Source: Acridotheres tristis
Taxonomy: Eukaryota; Chordata; Aves; Passeriformes; Sturnidae
DNA length: 64,000 bases
Direction of reading: 5' to 3'
Assembly: GCA_037013685.1 (NCBI GenBank)
Contig: CM072919.1
Span: 52,446,116 to 52,510,115 of the forward strand
Below the pieces are notes generated by a model. The model saw nothing but the letters and a program-made list of their open reading frames with translations, ran no database searches and was not told where the DNA came from. This document shows positions 35,188 through 46,445 of this stretch, piece by piece; position 1 is the stretch's first letter; each line of letters begins with the position of its first letter. Made by a program: the position numbers and the translations under genes.

Positions 35188-36600
35188 AAGCTCCCTTCCC
35201 AGCTGCTTTAATTAGCAACCAGTCTTGTGCTGCTGGTCACCATGTAGGTCATGAATTAAAGAAAAAACCAAAAAACAAAACCACGCCCGATTTTCCTTGT
35301 GCGTGTGGTGTGTATGCCTAGACTAGATTTTAAGGTATGCCTTGGTTCGGCTGGGCCAGGGAGGAGGGAGCAGGCGAGCGAGGGGCAGCGGGACACGCGG
35401 GTCCCGGTTCTTGGATGCGGAGTGGCGGACCTGTCCCGGGGCCTGAGCTACTCGGCCTTGACTTAGAGCAGCACGTCCCGCTCCTCCCGCGGCTGGAAGC
35501 GGGCAGTCGGCACTCGGCTGTCCCCTGACCCCCACAGGATAGCAGAGCCATAAGCGGGGCTCCCCGCGGGACCGCGCCTGTCCCGTCCCGCGCTCCAGCT
35601 CTCCGCGCCCATCCTCCGCTGCGGCTCTTTAATGACATGGATTTTATTCTGCTCTGTGCATTCTATCCACATCTCGCCCCCCTCTCGGTGCAGCCCTTTC
35701 GGGGCTGTCAGAGGCGACAGTCATCCCCCGGGCCTCGCTAACCCTCTTCGTGTAGCCCCTCCACCGCCACCTCACGCCAGGGAGAAAATTTCTGGGAAAA
35801 TATTTATACCTAGCATAGCCCTGACTTCTCTTGCTGCTGCAGAATCATTACGCAGGCTAAGATTCTTGTTCGGAAAGAACAGTAAGTGCCTGAAATAATT
35901 AAGAATTAATTAAGCATTAAGTTGGCCTGCTGTTAATAAAGTAATTTCTGGGCGTTTCTTAGAAGAAAGCATAATTTAAAAAAAAAGAGAGAGAGAGAAA
36001 AGAATTTTAGTTTGGCTTTCCCCGCCCCCCCCTCCCCCCCAGACATCAAACTTTGGGTTTGTTTGGGCTCAGTTTCGCGGTCCCTATCCCGCTCCACACC
36101 TCGAGAAGTCAGTGACTCTCGCCGCTGCCCGAGATCAGACAATGAGAAGGGAGTTTCCTAGGCGCCCCTGCCCCCGGGCAGAGGCAAATCTAGGGCTACA
36201 AACAGCGTTTTCGGGGAGCTACAAATGCCCAGTGCGTTTTTCCCCCATAATTTATATTTTTTTTTCCCGTGAAAAAGCCAAAGCTGATCAATTTTGAGGC
36301 ACAGCGGATTTGACAACTGTTTGGGAACATCGAACTTCTTTTACTTACTACCTTACTCATAACTGTAATTTCTGATTAATATTTTAAACATTAAGTGTTT
36401 TTTATTATTTTTATAGCTCCATAATAAAATTTGCAATTATATTTAAATACATATATGTCTTATATTAAACTGAGATATATTATATTGAAACTTCGTTAAT
36501 GTTATTATAGTTACAAGACACACCACGGTAGGGTTTATTTCACTTTAACGCTCCCCCTCCAAGCTGGTATCCACACGAGCTCCAGGGAGCTCTGCTCACG
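35188..36600. other. GC-rich block then AT-rich spacer, no gene recognised
   Basis: 35330-35800 is CpG-dense like a promoter island. 36190-36530 is AT-rich. No exon could be supported in either. The GC block could be a relic promoter of a TRIM-family gene. Confidence 0.45.
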
Positions 36601-36943
36601 TGCCACGTTCCTACGTTATTCCTTGTCTCCTGGAGCCCTCTCCTGGCCGCACTCAGCTTCCCCCGGCGCAGCCGGAGGGATAAGAATTCGTCCTGAAATA
36701 CCTCTAGGCCCCAGCTGCCGCTGCCTGCGTTCCCTTCTGTCCGGAAATCCCCGCTGGCCCTGGCCCGGTGAGCTGTTCCATGACTGGGGCAGTGGGAATG
36801 TCGGACCCGCCGGGGGTTGCCTTTGCTTGGCAGGTTCCGGACGCCGACACCAGCGTCCCGCCCTGCCGCCACTTCCAGGAATACCCAGGAATTCCCGGCC
36901 CAGGCCCCTTTCGGCGCTTCCCCAGTGCCTCCTGTAAACCACC

Positions 36944-39900
36944 ATGGCTGCGGGAAACGCCATCAGATACCTCCAGGAGGAAACCACCTGCGCTGTCTGC
37001 TCGGATTTCTCCGAGGATCCTGTCACGATCCTGAGCTGCGGCCAGAATTTCGGCCGGCGCTGCCGTGGCGCTGCGCGGTGCTCCGTGCCCGCAGTGCCGG
37101 GCGCTGTTCCCGCACGGCAGCTGGCTGGCGTGGTGCGGCCGGGCAGGAGCTGTGCCACAGGCGCCAGACACCGCTGGCCCTCTTCTGTCACCGCGATGGA
37201 GTGAGTCCTCGTCCGCACCGCCGCGCCGAGCATCGCGCCGGCCCCGCCGTGCCGCTGGCAGAAGTCGCTCGCTGATGCAGGGTGAGCGGATCCCCCTCTC
37301 AGACACTCTCCCCCTGCCTGAGCTACGCTACTTTCCCTTAAAACTCAGCCCCCAAAATACGGATTTTGAGTAGAGACAAAGCTTTTCCCGTCTTTCCAAG
37401 GGAAAAAAAAGCAAGGCAACATCTAGAAGCCAAAACTGAGCGGAAATGCTGCAATTTGGTGAAGGTTGAGTATGAAACAGTACGGCGGGTGGTAGTTTCG
37501 GGACTAAAACTAGATATTGGAGATTTGAAACTCCTGCCCTCACGCAGCGCCTGCGCTATGGAGCGTTGTTATTCCGCTTCCGGGCGCGGAGGGGAAATGG
37601 GGATCCCCGAAAGGAATTTGGACCTGGCTGGGGGGTGCAGGGAGTGGGGGAAGGGGGATGGAAACTGAAGGGTGGTGGGAATTTTTTACAGGAGACTTTG
37701 GAGAAGTGGGATTTCCCAGCCTATCTGGGAAACCTGTAGTGCTCACTTATCACTGTGTGTTTACACAACTGTATGGATAAGGTGAGGATGTGCATGCAGC
37801 ATAACTATGAAGTTAATTATACCATGGATATACATGTACATATATGCTTCAGTGCAGCTGCACAGGCGGGTGAGGATGGGGCCATCTGTGCTAGCCGTAT
37901 CCCTGGTGCTTTAGGGGTCCCAGACCCCTCTCCTCCTTTTCTTCCCTTCTCCAGGAGTATAAACCCCTTTACCCATCAGAAGCAGTTTGAAGCTTCCCTA
38001 AAAACCCTTCAAGAGGAGGACGAATGCTGTGTTAGGCTGACTGAAGCAGCAAAGGAGGCAAGACAGGAGATGCTTCACGTCCATGGTGCATGGCGCTGCC
38101 ATCTGGGTGCACCGTGGGGGCCAAACTGCTTCATTTTCCCTCCAGCATCCTCCTCCTTCATGCCCCAGACTCGAGTCATTGCTGAGAAGCAGGAGCTGCA
38201 GGCAATGCTGAAAGGACTCTGCTGGTTGCTGAGTGACCAGAAATCACGGTTTCATTCCCAGTTCCATTGCCTGTCCTGTGGTGAAGCTGTCTGAGATGTC
38301 ATGGATTTAGCACTACCATGCAAAGCTCCAGGCCAAGTGTCAGCAACTAGATGCTAGGGGTGAGCCAAAACTTTGCCCTACAATCTATTTTCACAGGAAA
38401 GCAGCTCTAAGCATCTTTGTCTCTTCCTGTCCAGTATTCCCAAACCACCTCGAGCAGGTTTTGGAGCCAAAAAACATCACCAGGAATACCAGTTTTGGCT
38501 CAAAATCATCCATTTTTTTGGATGTTCTTCTCACCTTGTGTTCTTTTCCTCTGGGATTTTTGCTTTGGAGCTGGAGGGGGTTGATGGTTCATCCAGAACT
38601 TGGTGATGATGGGGGAATCTTCTATTACGTCTTGCAGAAGTGGGAGCCTTGCCCAGGGAAGAAAAGATGTCCCAATGGTTTTCTAGCAGTGGTAAAAGGA
38701 AATTTGGGAATTTCTTGGCATTAAACATCCCAATTTGCTCCCCTCAAGCTGCACAGAGAGGAAAGTGCAGCCATCACTGCTGTTGATGTCAGAGCTGGAA
38801 AGAGCTTGAGGATTTTACCCGAAAAAACAACCTACTGGCAGAGGCAGTGACACAATTTAAAGGTGCTTGGAGGGTAAAAATTGGCATAAAAAGGGAATTT
38901 ATTAAGCAGAAATGGGAAACTGGGGTGGTTCTGGGAGGGCACAGAACCCCAGGGTTGACAGATTTGGCTGGAAAGTGAAAGCATCACAAATGCTCATTTA
39001 ATTAAAATCAGGGATTGATTCCTGATTAGCCTTAAGGGATAAAAAACTGAAGGTGGGAGGTGGAGAATGCTGTTAATGTTAATTAGCACCGAAATTAGGA
39101 CACTAATAATGTGTAGAGGGAGGTGATGCCCCAGATGAAGAGGGTTGTGTCTCCCACCTCAGACGGTCTTGCCTTCTCCATGCAACAGAGATTGAGTGGA
39201 TATGGGAAAGGCCCAGGGCCAGATCCAGAGGTAAAAATCTCTGGGGTCATCTTGTATTTCCAGACATCTTAGATTGCTCTCTAGAGGAAGACTCAGAGGG
39301 ATTCCGGAGAGGTGAGTCCAGCTTCAGGGACTTACTGAACTGGGTTCAGTGCCTGGAGCTGATGCTCTGGTGCAATATTTGGAGGTGATATTCCATAGAG
39401 CCTCATGAACATTCCTCTCCTTGCCAGCAACCATTATCCTGGATCCAGCCACAGCTCACCCCCAAATCCTGGTGTCACCGGATGGCTGGACTGCAGGCCT
39501 CTGGGAATCACTCCCAGCTCCTCTTGCCCTCAGGAATGGAGCATTTTAAGTGTCTCGGCTGTGTTTTGGGTCAGCAGGGCTTTGTGGGGGGCTGGCATTG
39601 CTGGGTTGTAAAGGTTCATCTCTGTCCTGAGGGTGGCTTGGGAATTTGTGTCCCGTAAGAGCTGTTTTGGTCTCAGCCCCAAACGTGGGGATTGGGCCGT
39701 GGGGCAGTGGTAGGGGCAGCTGCAGGCTCTCACCTGGCCCAGCCCCACATCTCTGCCCCACAACCACACTCTCCAACGCATTGAGGTGGCTCTGGATTGT
39801 GCTGGTGGGCGGGTGGCCTTCCATGATGCTGACAGCCAGACTGAAATCTTTGCCTTTCCCCCAGCTGCCTTCACAGGTGAACGACTCCAGCCACTGCTCT

Positions 39901-39945
39901 GGCTGAGTGAGGGGCCAGCTCTGCTCACCCTCTGGCCCTGAGTCC
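36944..39945 (+). pseudogene. Broken TRIM gene: RING, B-box, coiled-coil and B30.2 remnants
   Basis: Starting at an ATG at 36944, the reading MAAGNAIRYLQEETTCAVCS followed by FSEDPVTILSCGQNFGRRC is a TRIM RING finger in which conserved zinc-ligand positions (H and C of the usual CGHxFC) read Q and G. The second RING half (PCPQCR) and the B-box (QTPLALFCHRDG) lie in two other frames, so there are at least two frameshifts. A second exon at 37980-38078 (KQFEASLKTLQEEDE) and a third from 38168 (TRVIAEKQELQAMLKGL) match TRIM coiled-coil exons 2 and 3. B30.2 remnants lie at 39428-39945: LDPATAHPQILVSPDGW, a stop, then IEVALDCAGGRVAFHDAD to FPPAAFTGERL. The first exon sits in its own CpG-rich block. 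It is clearly a dead or dying TRIM27/TRIM39/TRIM7-like gene. Confidence 0.8.
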
Positions 39946-42900
39946 CCCAAAAATCCACTATGAACCTCCCAAGTGCAGACACTTCCACCACCCCAACAAA
40001 CACTCCACTCAACAACTAACAGCCCCACTCCCCCCACAGACCCATTTCATTTTCCTTATAACATCTAATTTAACAATCACATTTCACTCTTTTGCTTCTC
40101 AGTGGGAGAACAGAGGTATTTTTAGTTCCTCAGCTGTTTATCAGTGGAAGCATGGATCAGAAACACAGGGAGAACATCCCTAAAATATGTTTAAAAACTC
40201 ACCTTGAGGAAGAAAATGGGCTTTGTTGCTGATGCTAGATATCTCATTATAAAGTTTTGCAAGTGGAAACTTTCATGTTTAGGATTTGTAGACAATTTAG
40301 AGGAAGTGGGCTAAAACCACACTTCATGTTTCCTAGGATCACTCAGGCTAGGGCCTTTTCAGGTTGGTGGGGGTTTTTTTTGTTTGGTGGGGTTTGTTTT
40401 GTTTTGTTTTGTTTTTTTGTTTTTTTGCCAGGATGTAAGCAGGGAGAGAGGCTACACACAGGAATTCATCCCCCATTTCACTGCCTACAAGTGAATAGAA
40501 GGGGAAAAAAACTAAATGAACCAGTATCTTGAAGCAGCAAAAGGTTGTTATTAGGGTTCAGCCATGTAATAAAGTGCTGTTATCAGCAGGCACAGGCAGG
40601 ACTGGGCAGGTCTCTGCCTCTTGCAGTCCCAGTCACTCCTTTGCTGCCAGACTTGCCTCCCCATCCACATCTACTCTTCACATTGATCTGAGGAAGAGGA
40701 GAAGCTACCAGGAAAGGCAGCAACTTTTATATTTGAGACCCTAATTTTAGACAAGGGCCCTGACAAAACACAGGTCACAGCTAAACCCACATTACAACCC
40801 TGCTCAGTTGTATAACTAGTTGTTTCCCTGTTTGGCTCATGGTGAGGTTGGTCTTTTCCTTGAAAAACAAGGTCCAGTGATGTGTAAAGCAAAGCACTTC
40901 TTTGCAGCATCTTGCTCCAACAGACGAGCTTCCAACGTTCCATCCACTTTTCATCTGAAAAGCTTTATGGATATTTAATGTGAAAGTCCATACAAAAAAT
41001 AAACAACATAAAACCTTGTCTTTTTGTGTAACTCAGTAGCCCCACAGCTGGCTCCCAGTATTGGGGTGGGGAGGAAATCAGCCTGTTTTTGCTCAAGGGC
41101 AGCTCAACAGCATCCTACCAGCAGCTAGGAGTGCAGATGGTTAGGTGTGGAGGCTGCACAGCCCCCACTCTTGAGCAGAGCCAGCAGAAGCACCTTGCAG
41201 CCCTCCCAAAGGGGCCAGTGGACCCCAAAACCCTTCTGAGTGACAAGCACATCTCATACCAGCCCATGAAAGAGGCTGTGGGGAGTAGCTGAAGGTTTTT
41301 TTTTTCACAAGTCGAAGTTTTTTCTACAAAGCTGGATCCCGGGGTGCATTTTGTCGGGGTTTGGGTCTTGAGGAAGAGCATTCCCAGGGGGAAGTGTTTT
41401 AGCCGTTGCCTCCTGCTTCTCCCTATGCTGCACCTCTTTCACAAGCACCTCAGGATCAGACCGAGAGGGAAATGTGCATCCAAAGGAAGTGTAGCAGGCC
41501 TGAAGGGAAAAGCTTGAGTGAGGACTACAGGCCCTCCACGGTGGTGGGTGTGTTAAACCTCTCCTGCTCCTCATTGAGGTCTACTGTAGTGAAAAGAAGT
41601 GGATTTTGGGGATGGATTCAGGTTAATAATTTGTTGGTGTTGGTGGGTGCTTGTAAAAATGGGGCTCAAAAGGCACTTTTTAAAATCACCAGCTTATTAC
41701 ATCCAGAAGACAGAAAATACAGCTCCAGTGCAAACCAGGGAGGTGTCTGTGTTTTTAATCCTCTCGTTTTGGTTATGTTTGCTCCGTTTTGGGCTTTCTC
41801 GCCAAGGGAGCAGCTAGCACAGTGGGAAATGGGAATTTTCTACCGCGAAACATTGCCTACAGGGAAGAAATCCCCAAATTAGGGAGGAACGTGTTAAAGA
41901 AATGGTGTCCTCTACACGGGTGCCTTGAGGAGAAAGTGCTGATAAACCCCCAACCACTTTGTTTTTGAGAAGACTGTCCCCTTTTAAGTGAAAGTTAGAT
42001 ATGTTTTTTTCAGCACTAGCAGTGGATGTAGGGAAGAACAGATCCAAAAATATCCCTAACCCTCCCAGAATTAAGTAATATCCTGTTTCAGGGGAGGGGA
42101 AGAAGGGCTTAAGTTTTTCAAGTGTCCTCAGTTTGGACAGTTCCCCCCCTCCTGGGGCCTTTTCCCCTCTTCTTATGAAGTTTATTGGGATAAAATTTCA
42201 TAATTTAATTTAATTTTTTCCATTTTATAATTTCTCCTGCTCGGAGAAGAGGCTTTTTCTCCCCAAAATGAAGCCAAGCAGGAGGTTTATCCCTCCAAGC
42301 CCCTTCATTGCCCAAAATCCCCTCCAAAAAGCCAAATCTGAGGGTTTATTTAACCTCATTATTTATGTTTTTTAACATAGGGTGAAACACTATAGTGCAT
42401 TACATGGCCTTAGCGACATGAATAGAGCTGATAGCTGAGTTGAGCAAAAGAGATCTGAATTTTGGGTCATTTTTAGCTTTTTCCTTCTATTCTGTAAAAT
42501 AGTCACTCTGTATGGACCCGTGCTTTAGACCTGAATTTCCCCCATGAAGGAGTTTCCCCCTGGAGTTACAGCTGTGCTTTGCTGCTCACCCAAATCCTCC
42601 ACATACCAAACTCCAAAAAAAATGATGAACTGAATTTTGTCTTTAAATAAACTGATTGAGCTCAGTGATTTGTTGTGTCACTCATAACCTGGGACTGGTA
42701 TCTTAAAGTGTTTGTGAGCCACTCTGCAGTGCTGCCCCAGGTGGGACCCTCCGGGGGATGGGGACAGCCAGAGGTGAGGATATTCAGGGAGAAATTGATT
42801 TGTGAGAACAAAGACATCTAGGATGGGGGATTGAGGACTTAGGGGCAGAGAGACTTCTGGGGCTGGCTGGGGACCTAGGGAGGTCAGGGGCCTCTAAGGC

Positions 42901-43690
42901 ACACAGATGACATGCAGTGTTGCAGGTCGGGGTGGGTGACGTAGTCATGCTGAAGTGGGTCCATCCCCAGCTCCCCAACCTTCTGCTCCCCCTGCACACC
43001 TTTGCTGGGTCAGGGCCAGGGTTCATGACTCTTGTGTCTCTGTCCTCAAGAGCCAGCCCAGGGGAAGAATGAACTTCTTTATACTGCCACTTTTGTTTGA
43101 CCAGCAATGATTGATGTGACTGGCCGTAAAATAATGGTGCCAAGAAGCAGGAGGGCACTGACAGTTTAAAGCAGGTCCATGCCCGCTGTAAAGATCAGAT
43201 TAATGCTCTAAATGCAGTGTCCTAGGAGGTCAGGAGGGAGCATTCTGGTTCCCAGGCCACAAGGAGGTGCTCCAGCTCACTCCTCATCCAGAGTGTAAAT
43301 CATGGACCCCATAGGGGCCACAGAACCATGTCTTACCCTGCTCTCAGATCTTCTCTCCAGCTTCTGCTGTGGCCCCCCACCTCAGTAGCTCTCTGTCCAC
43401 AGGTTTCCAGCCAGCCTCACATCCACCAGTGCAACAATCCTAAGGATCTATGATCCTGCCAGGGCCCCAGAAAAGGCCAGGGAGCCTGCCCCCATGTTCC
43501 CATGGTTACAAATGCTGCAGTAGCCTTCACACAGACAGAGCTAGTGGATGAGTTCTGGCAAATCTGTCCTCCCTCCTGAAGGTGCCCCATAGCCAGCACT
43601 ATATGGGGAGGGGATGTCCTCCCATGTAGAGCCCCGTTCCTCTGGACTCATCCATGGAAAGGAGAACTATTAAGTATGGAAGAGATTTTG
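39946..43690. other. Spacer left of the provirus
   Basis: A T-rich (TTTTG)n/T stretch lies at 40371-40427. The rest has no exon, repeat family or RNA gene that I can support. Open frames of 60-160 codons here show no family resemblance. Confidence 0.4.
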
Positions 43691-43695
43691 ACGAC

Positions 43696-44409
43696 TGTTG
43701 GGGGTTGAATTGTTCTCTTTTCTTTCTGTGGAATTTCTCCCATTGTTATGCTAAGTAGTTGTAGCTACACCTTAGAAACAATAATGTTCTCTTACAGGGT
43801 GGTGGGTGGAGGGGGGCGGGGGGAGACCGGAAAAGGAAAGGTGGGATGGGGGTCTGGAGCGGGCTGGAACTCTCTCACTTGGCTCGTGGAGTGAGAGGAC
43901 GGCCCGTGCTCCGAGCTAGCAACTCCACTGCCATCCCAGCACCGAGATCCACGCTCTCTGCCGTTGGACATCACTTTGCTGCTCTCCCACCTCATCCCAC
44001 TACCTCCGGACACTCTGCTGAGCACCACGACTGACACCGTGAGGGGGGAGTGGCTCCTCCATCCCTCTCAGCCCTGGGCCCTGCCGCCATCCCCCAGCCC
44101 CTTCAGCTGCGGGCCCTGCCCTGCCCACAGCACCGGGAACTGAGCGCAGGGAGAGAGGCCTTGACCAAAAGGGACTGGAACTGAGCTACACTGGTCTGTT
44201 TTGCTGTCAACTTTTATAGCTGTTGTTGGTTTCTGCTATTTTGCTTTGTTAGATATCAGTAAAGAACTGTTATTCCCATCCCCATATCTTCTGCCTGACA
44301 GCCTCTGATTTAAAACTAAAGTAATTAAAATGGAGGGGGTAGCACTCTGCATCTCAGGAAAGGGGTTCTTGCCTTTCCTTAGAACACACCTGTCTTTCAA
44401 ACTGAGACA
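43696..44409 (+). repeat. 5' LTR of the ERV-L provirus
   Basis: 714 bp, from TGTTGGGGGTTGAATTG to CTGAGACA. It contains a G-rich run (GGAGGGGGGCGGGGGGAG, near 43809) that could form a G-quadruplex, and lacks a GGTGGA present in the 3' copy. Confidence 0.92.
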
Positions 44410-44414
44410 GATTT

Positions 44415-44432
44415 TGGCTCCTGGAACGTGGG
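44415..44432 (+). promoter_or_regulatory. Presumed primer-binding site
   Basis: A few bases after the LTR a TGG start is followed by CTCCTGGAACGTGGG. I cannot match it to a specific tRNA 3' end from memory. Confidence 0.5.
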
Positions 44433-44878
44433 GCATTGCCTGAGGGCATTGAGAGAGGGGTAGAAAAGGGAATAACAGTTCTTGAGTTAGCCAAGCTTGT
44501 GGTAGGTGACACCGTGCTGTCCAGCTTACCCTAGATTGGCCTCCATGTGGTCACTGCTATACCTCTCCCATTTGCAAGCCCTTTTTTAAACATGAGTCTC
44601 ATAACCAAGGTTACTGTGACTATTATCCAGTTCATTTTGTGGGTTGATCAGTTGAGGAATTAATGGATTTTTAATTTTCTCTGGAAGATGGCCACATGGA
44701 TTCAGAGCTATTGCACTCTTAAGTGTGTGTTTCTGGGGCTACTTCAATAATGGTACTTACTGTGAGGAAGTGACAGTAGGTGAAATTCTCTCCCAACCCA
44801 TTACACGGTTTTTGAAGTCCACCAGTCTTCAAGGGGTTCAAATCCACTCTAAATGCTAATAACATTATACTATGGCTA

Positions 44879-46391
44879 GTGTTGCTGATATCCCTGTTAA
44901 ACCTGTTTTATCTAACATTCAGAGATAAGGGGAGATTGACTTGGATAACAACCCTGATACCTACCCCAGGGATTAGTGATGTTATTCCAGAGCCTGATAC
45001 TGTTCCAGAGACTAGGGATGTTACCCCAGAGCCTGACCCTGTCCCAGAGACTAGGGATATTAACCCCAGAGTTTGACCCTGCCCCACAGCCCACCTCGGA
45101 AAGGAACCACCCAGAATGGGTGGGGGTGCTAGCGAAGGAGATACATGAGATGGGCCAGATGCTGAAGGAATACCTCTCCCCAGCTGGTGAGAAACCCTCC
45201 CCCTGCCTTAAAGAGGGAGACTCTGATGGTGCAGCAGTGGGACCCACAGATGTTACATCTGTCCAGGTTCCAGCTGAACTGCAAGGGCACTCACAGCCAG
45301 CAGCAGTTGCCCCTGTGGAAACTAGGAAGTCTAAGATGAAAACAAGGCACCTAGATAATAAGGGTCAGGAAGGGGGCCCCTCACAACCAGCAGGGGAGCC
45401 AGAAGTTGAGATCATCACTGAGTCCCTGTCATACGAGAGTCTCTGTAACCTGCGAAAAGACATTGTATGACGGGGCTGTGAGCCTTTTACAACCTGGTTA
45501 CTGCGGGTCTGGGACCTTATGGGTACAGGTGTGCAACTGGATGGCACTGAGGCAAGGAATTTGGGAGCCTTGACCCAGGACTCAGGTGTGGACCAAGTAT
45601 TTGTGAGGGAGACAGGTCTCCTTTCCCTCTGGGAGCGACTTTTAGTGAGTGTGAGAGAGAGGTTTGTCCACAGGGAGAGAATGCAGGAACACCACCAGAG
45701 ACTGCGTTGGAATACCCTTGAGGAAGGGATCCAACAGCTGGGAGAAGTGACAGTACTGGAGGTGCTCTTTGGGAGGGATGGACAGCATGACAATGACCCT
45801 GACAAGGTCAGGTGCACAGGACAGATGTTGTGGAATCTGGCAAACCTGGGCCCATCTCAATATACCTCCTTTATTGCAATGATTGATGCTGACACCAACC
45901 AAGTGACAGTGGGTTCTGTTGCCAACAGGCTCAGGAATTATCAGAGTATGATGGCTGGCCCAATGCAGGCTCATGTCTCTGCTGTGGCTAAGGACCTCAG
46001 AGAGGAGTTTAAGGAGGAGATGAAGGAGATAAGGGAAGAGGTGAGGAAGATCAGTGCAGCACCAGTGCGAGTCATGGACCCCAAAAGTAGAGCCCAACGC
46101 CCCCCAGCTAGGGAGAGAGGGTATACCCCACGTGCTGACCTGTGGTTTTTTCTACGTGACCACGGGGAAGACATGAGAAGGTGGGATGGGAAACCCACTT
46201 CTGTCCTGGCAGCATGGGTGTATCAACTCAGGGAGGGGAACACCAACAGAGGGAACTCCACTAAAGTGAGGGTAGCCTCAGCCTCCCATGGCCAAGGTGC
46301 AGGGTATTACAGAAGGGAGGATGATTTGTCAGATCCCCTTGAAGGAACCTCCAGTATGTATGCCCAGGAGAGAAATAATAACCAGGGCTAG
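44879..46391 (+). pseudogene. ERV-L gag remnant
   Basis: Gag-like reading with an N-terminal PEPD/PETRD repeat (about 44976-45060) in one frame and the remainder in another, implying a frameshift near 45065. The main frame then meets TGA at 45468-45470 and stays open from 45471 to a TAG at 46389-46391. The C-terminal half has a charged coiled-coil stretch (EEFKEEMKEIREEVRK). No intact capsid protein is predicted. Confidence 0.75.
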
Positions 46392-46445
46392 AGGGGCCCT
46401 GCCTCTAGCCGGGTAGAGGCACGGGAAAACCGGATCTTTTGGACG

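Noticed and set aside
36616..37306. Two 200-codon minus-strand frames
   Set aside because: GC-rich shadow of the broken RING/B-box exon.
39530..40037. 160-codon minus-strand frames
   Set aside because: They are the opposite strand of the TRIM B30.2 remnant, whose plus-strand reading has clear PRY-SPRY motifs.
42784..43158. 124-codon minus-strand frame
   Set aside because: Serine/proline-rich text, no domain and no splice signals; within chance for this composition.
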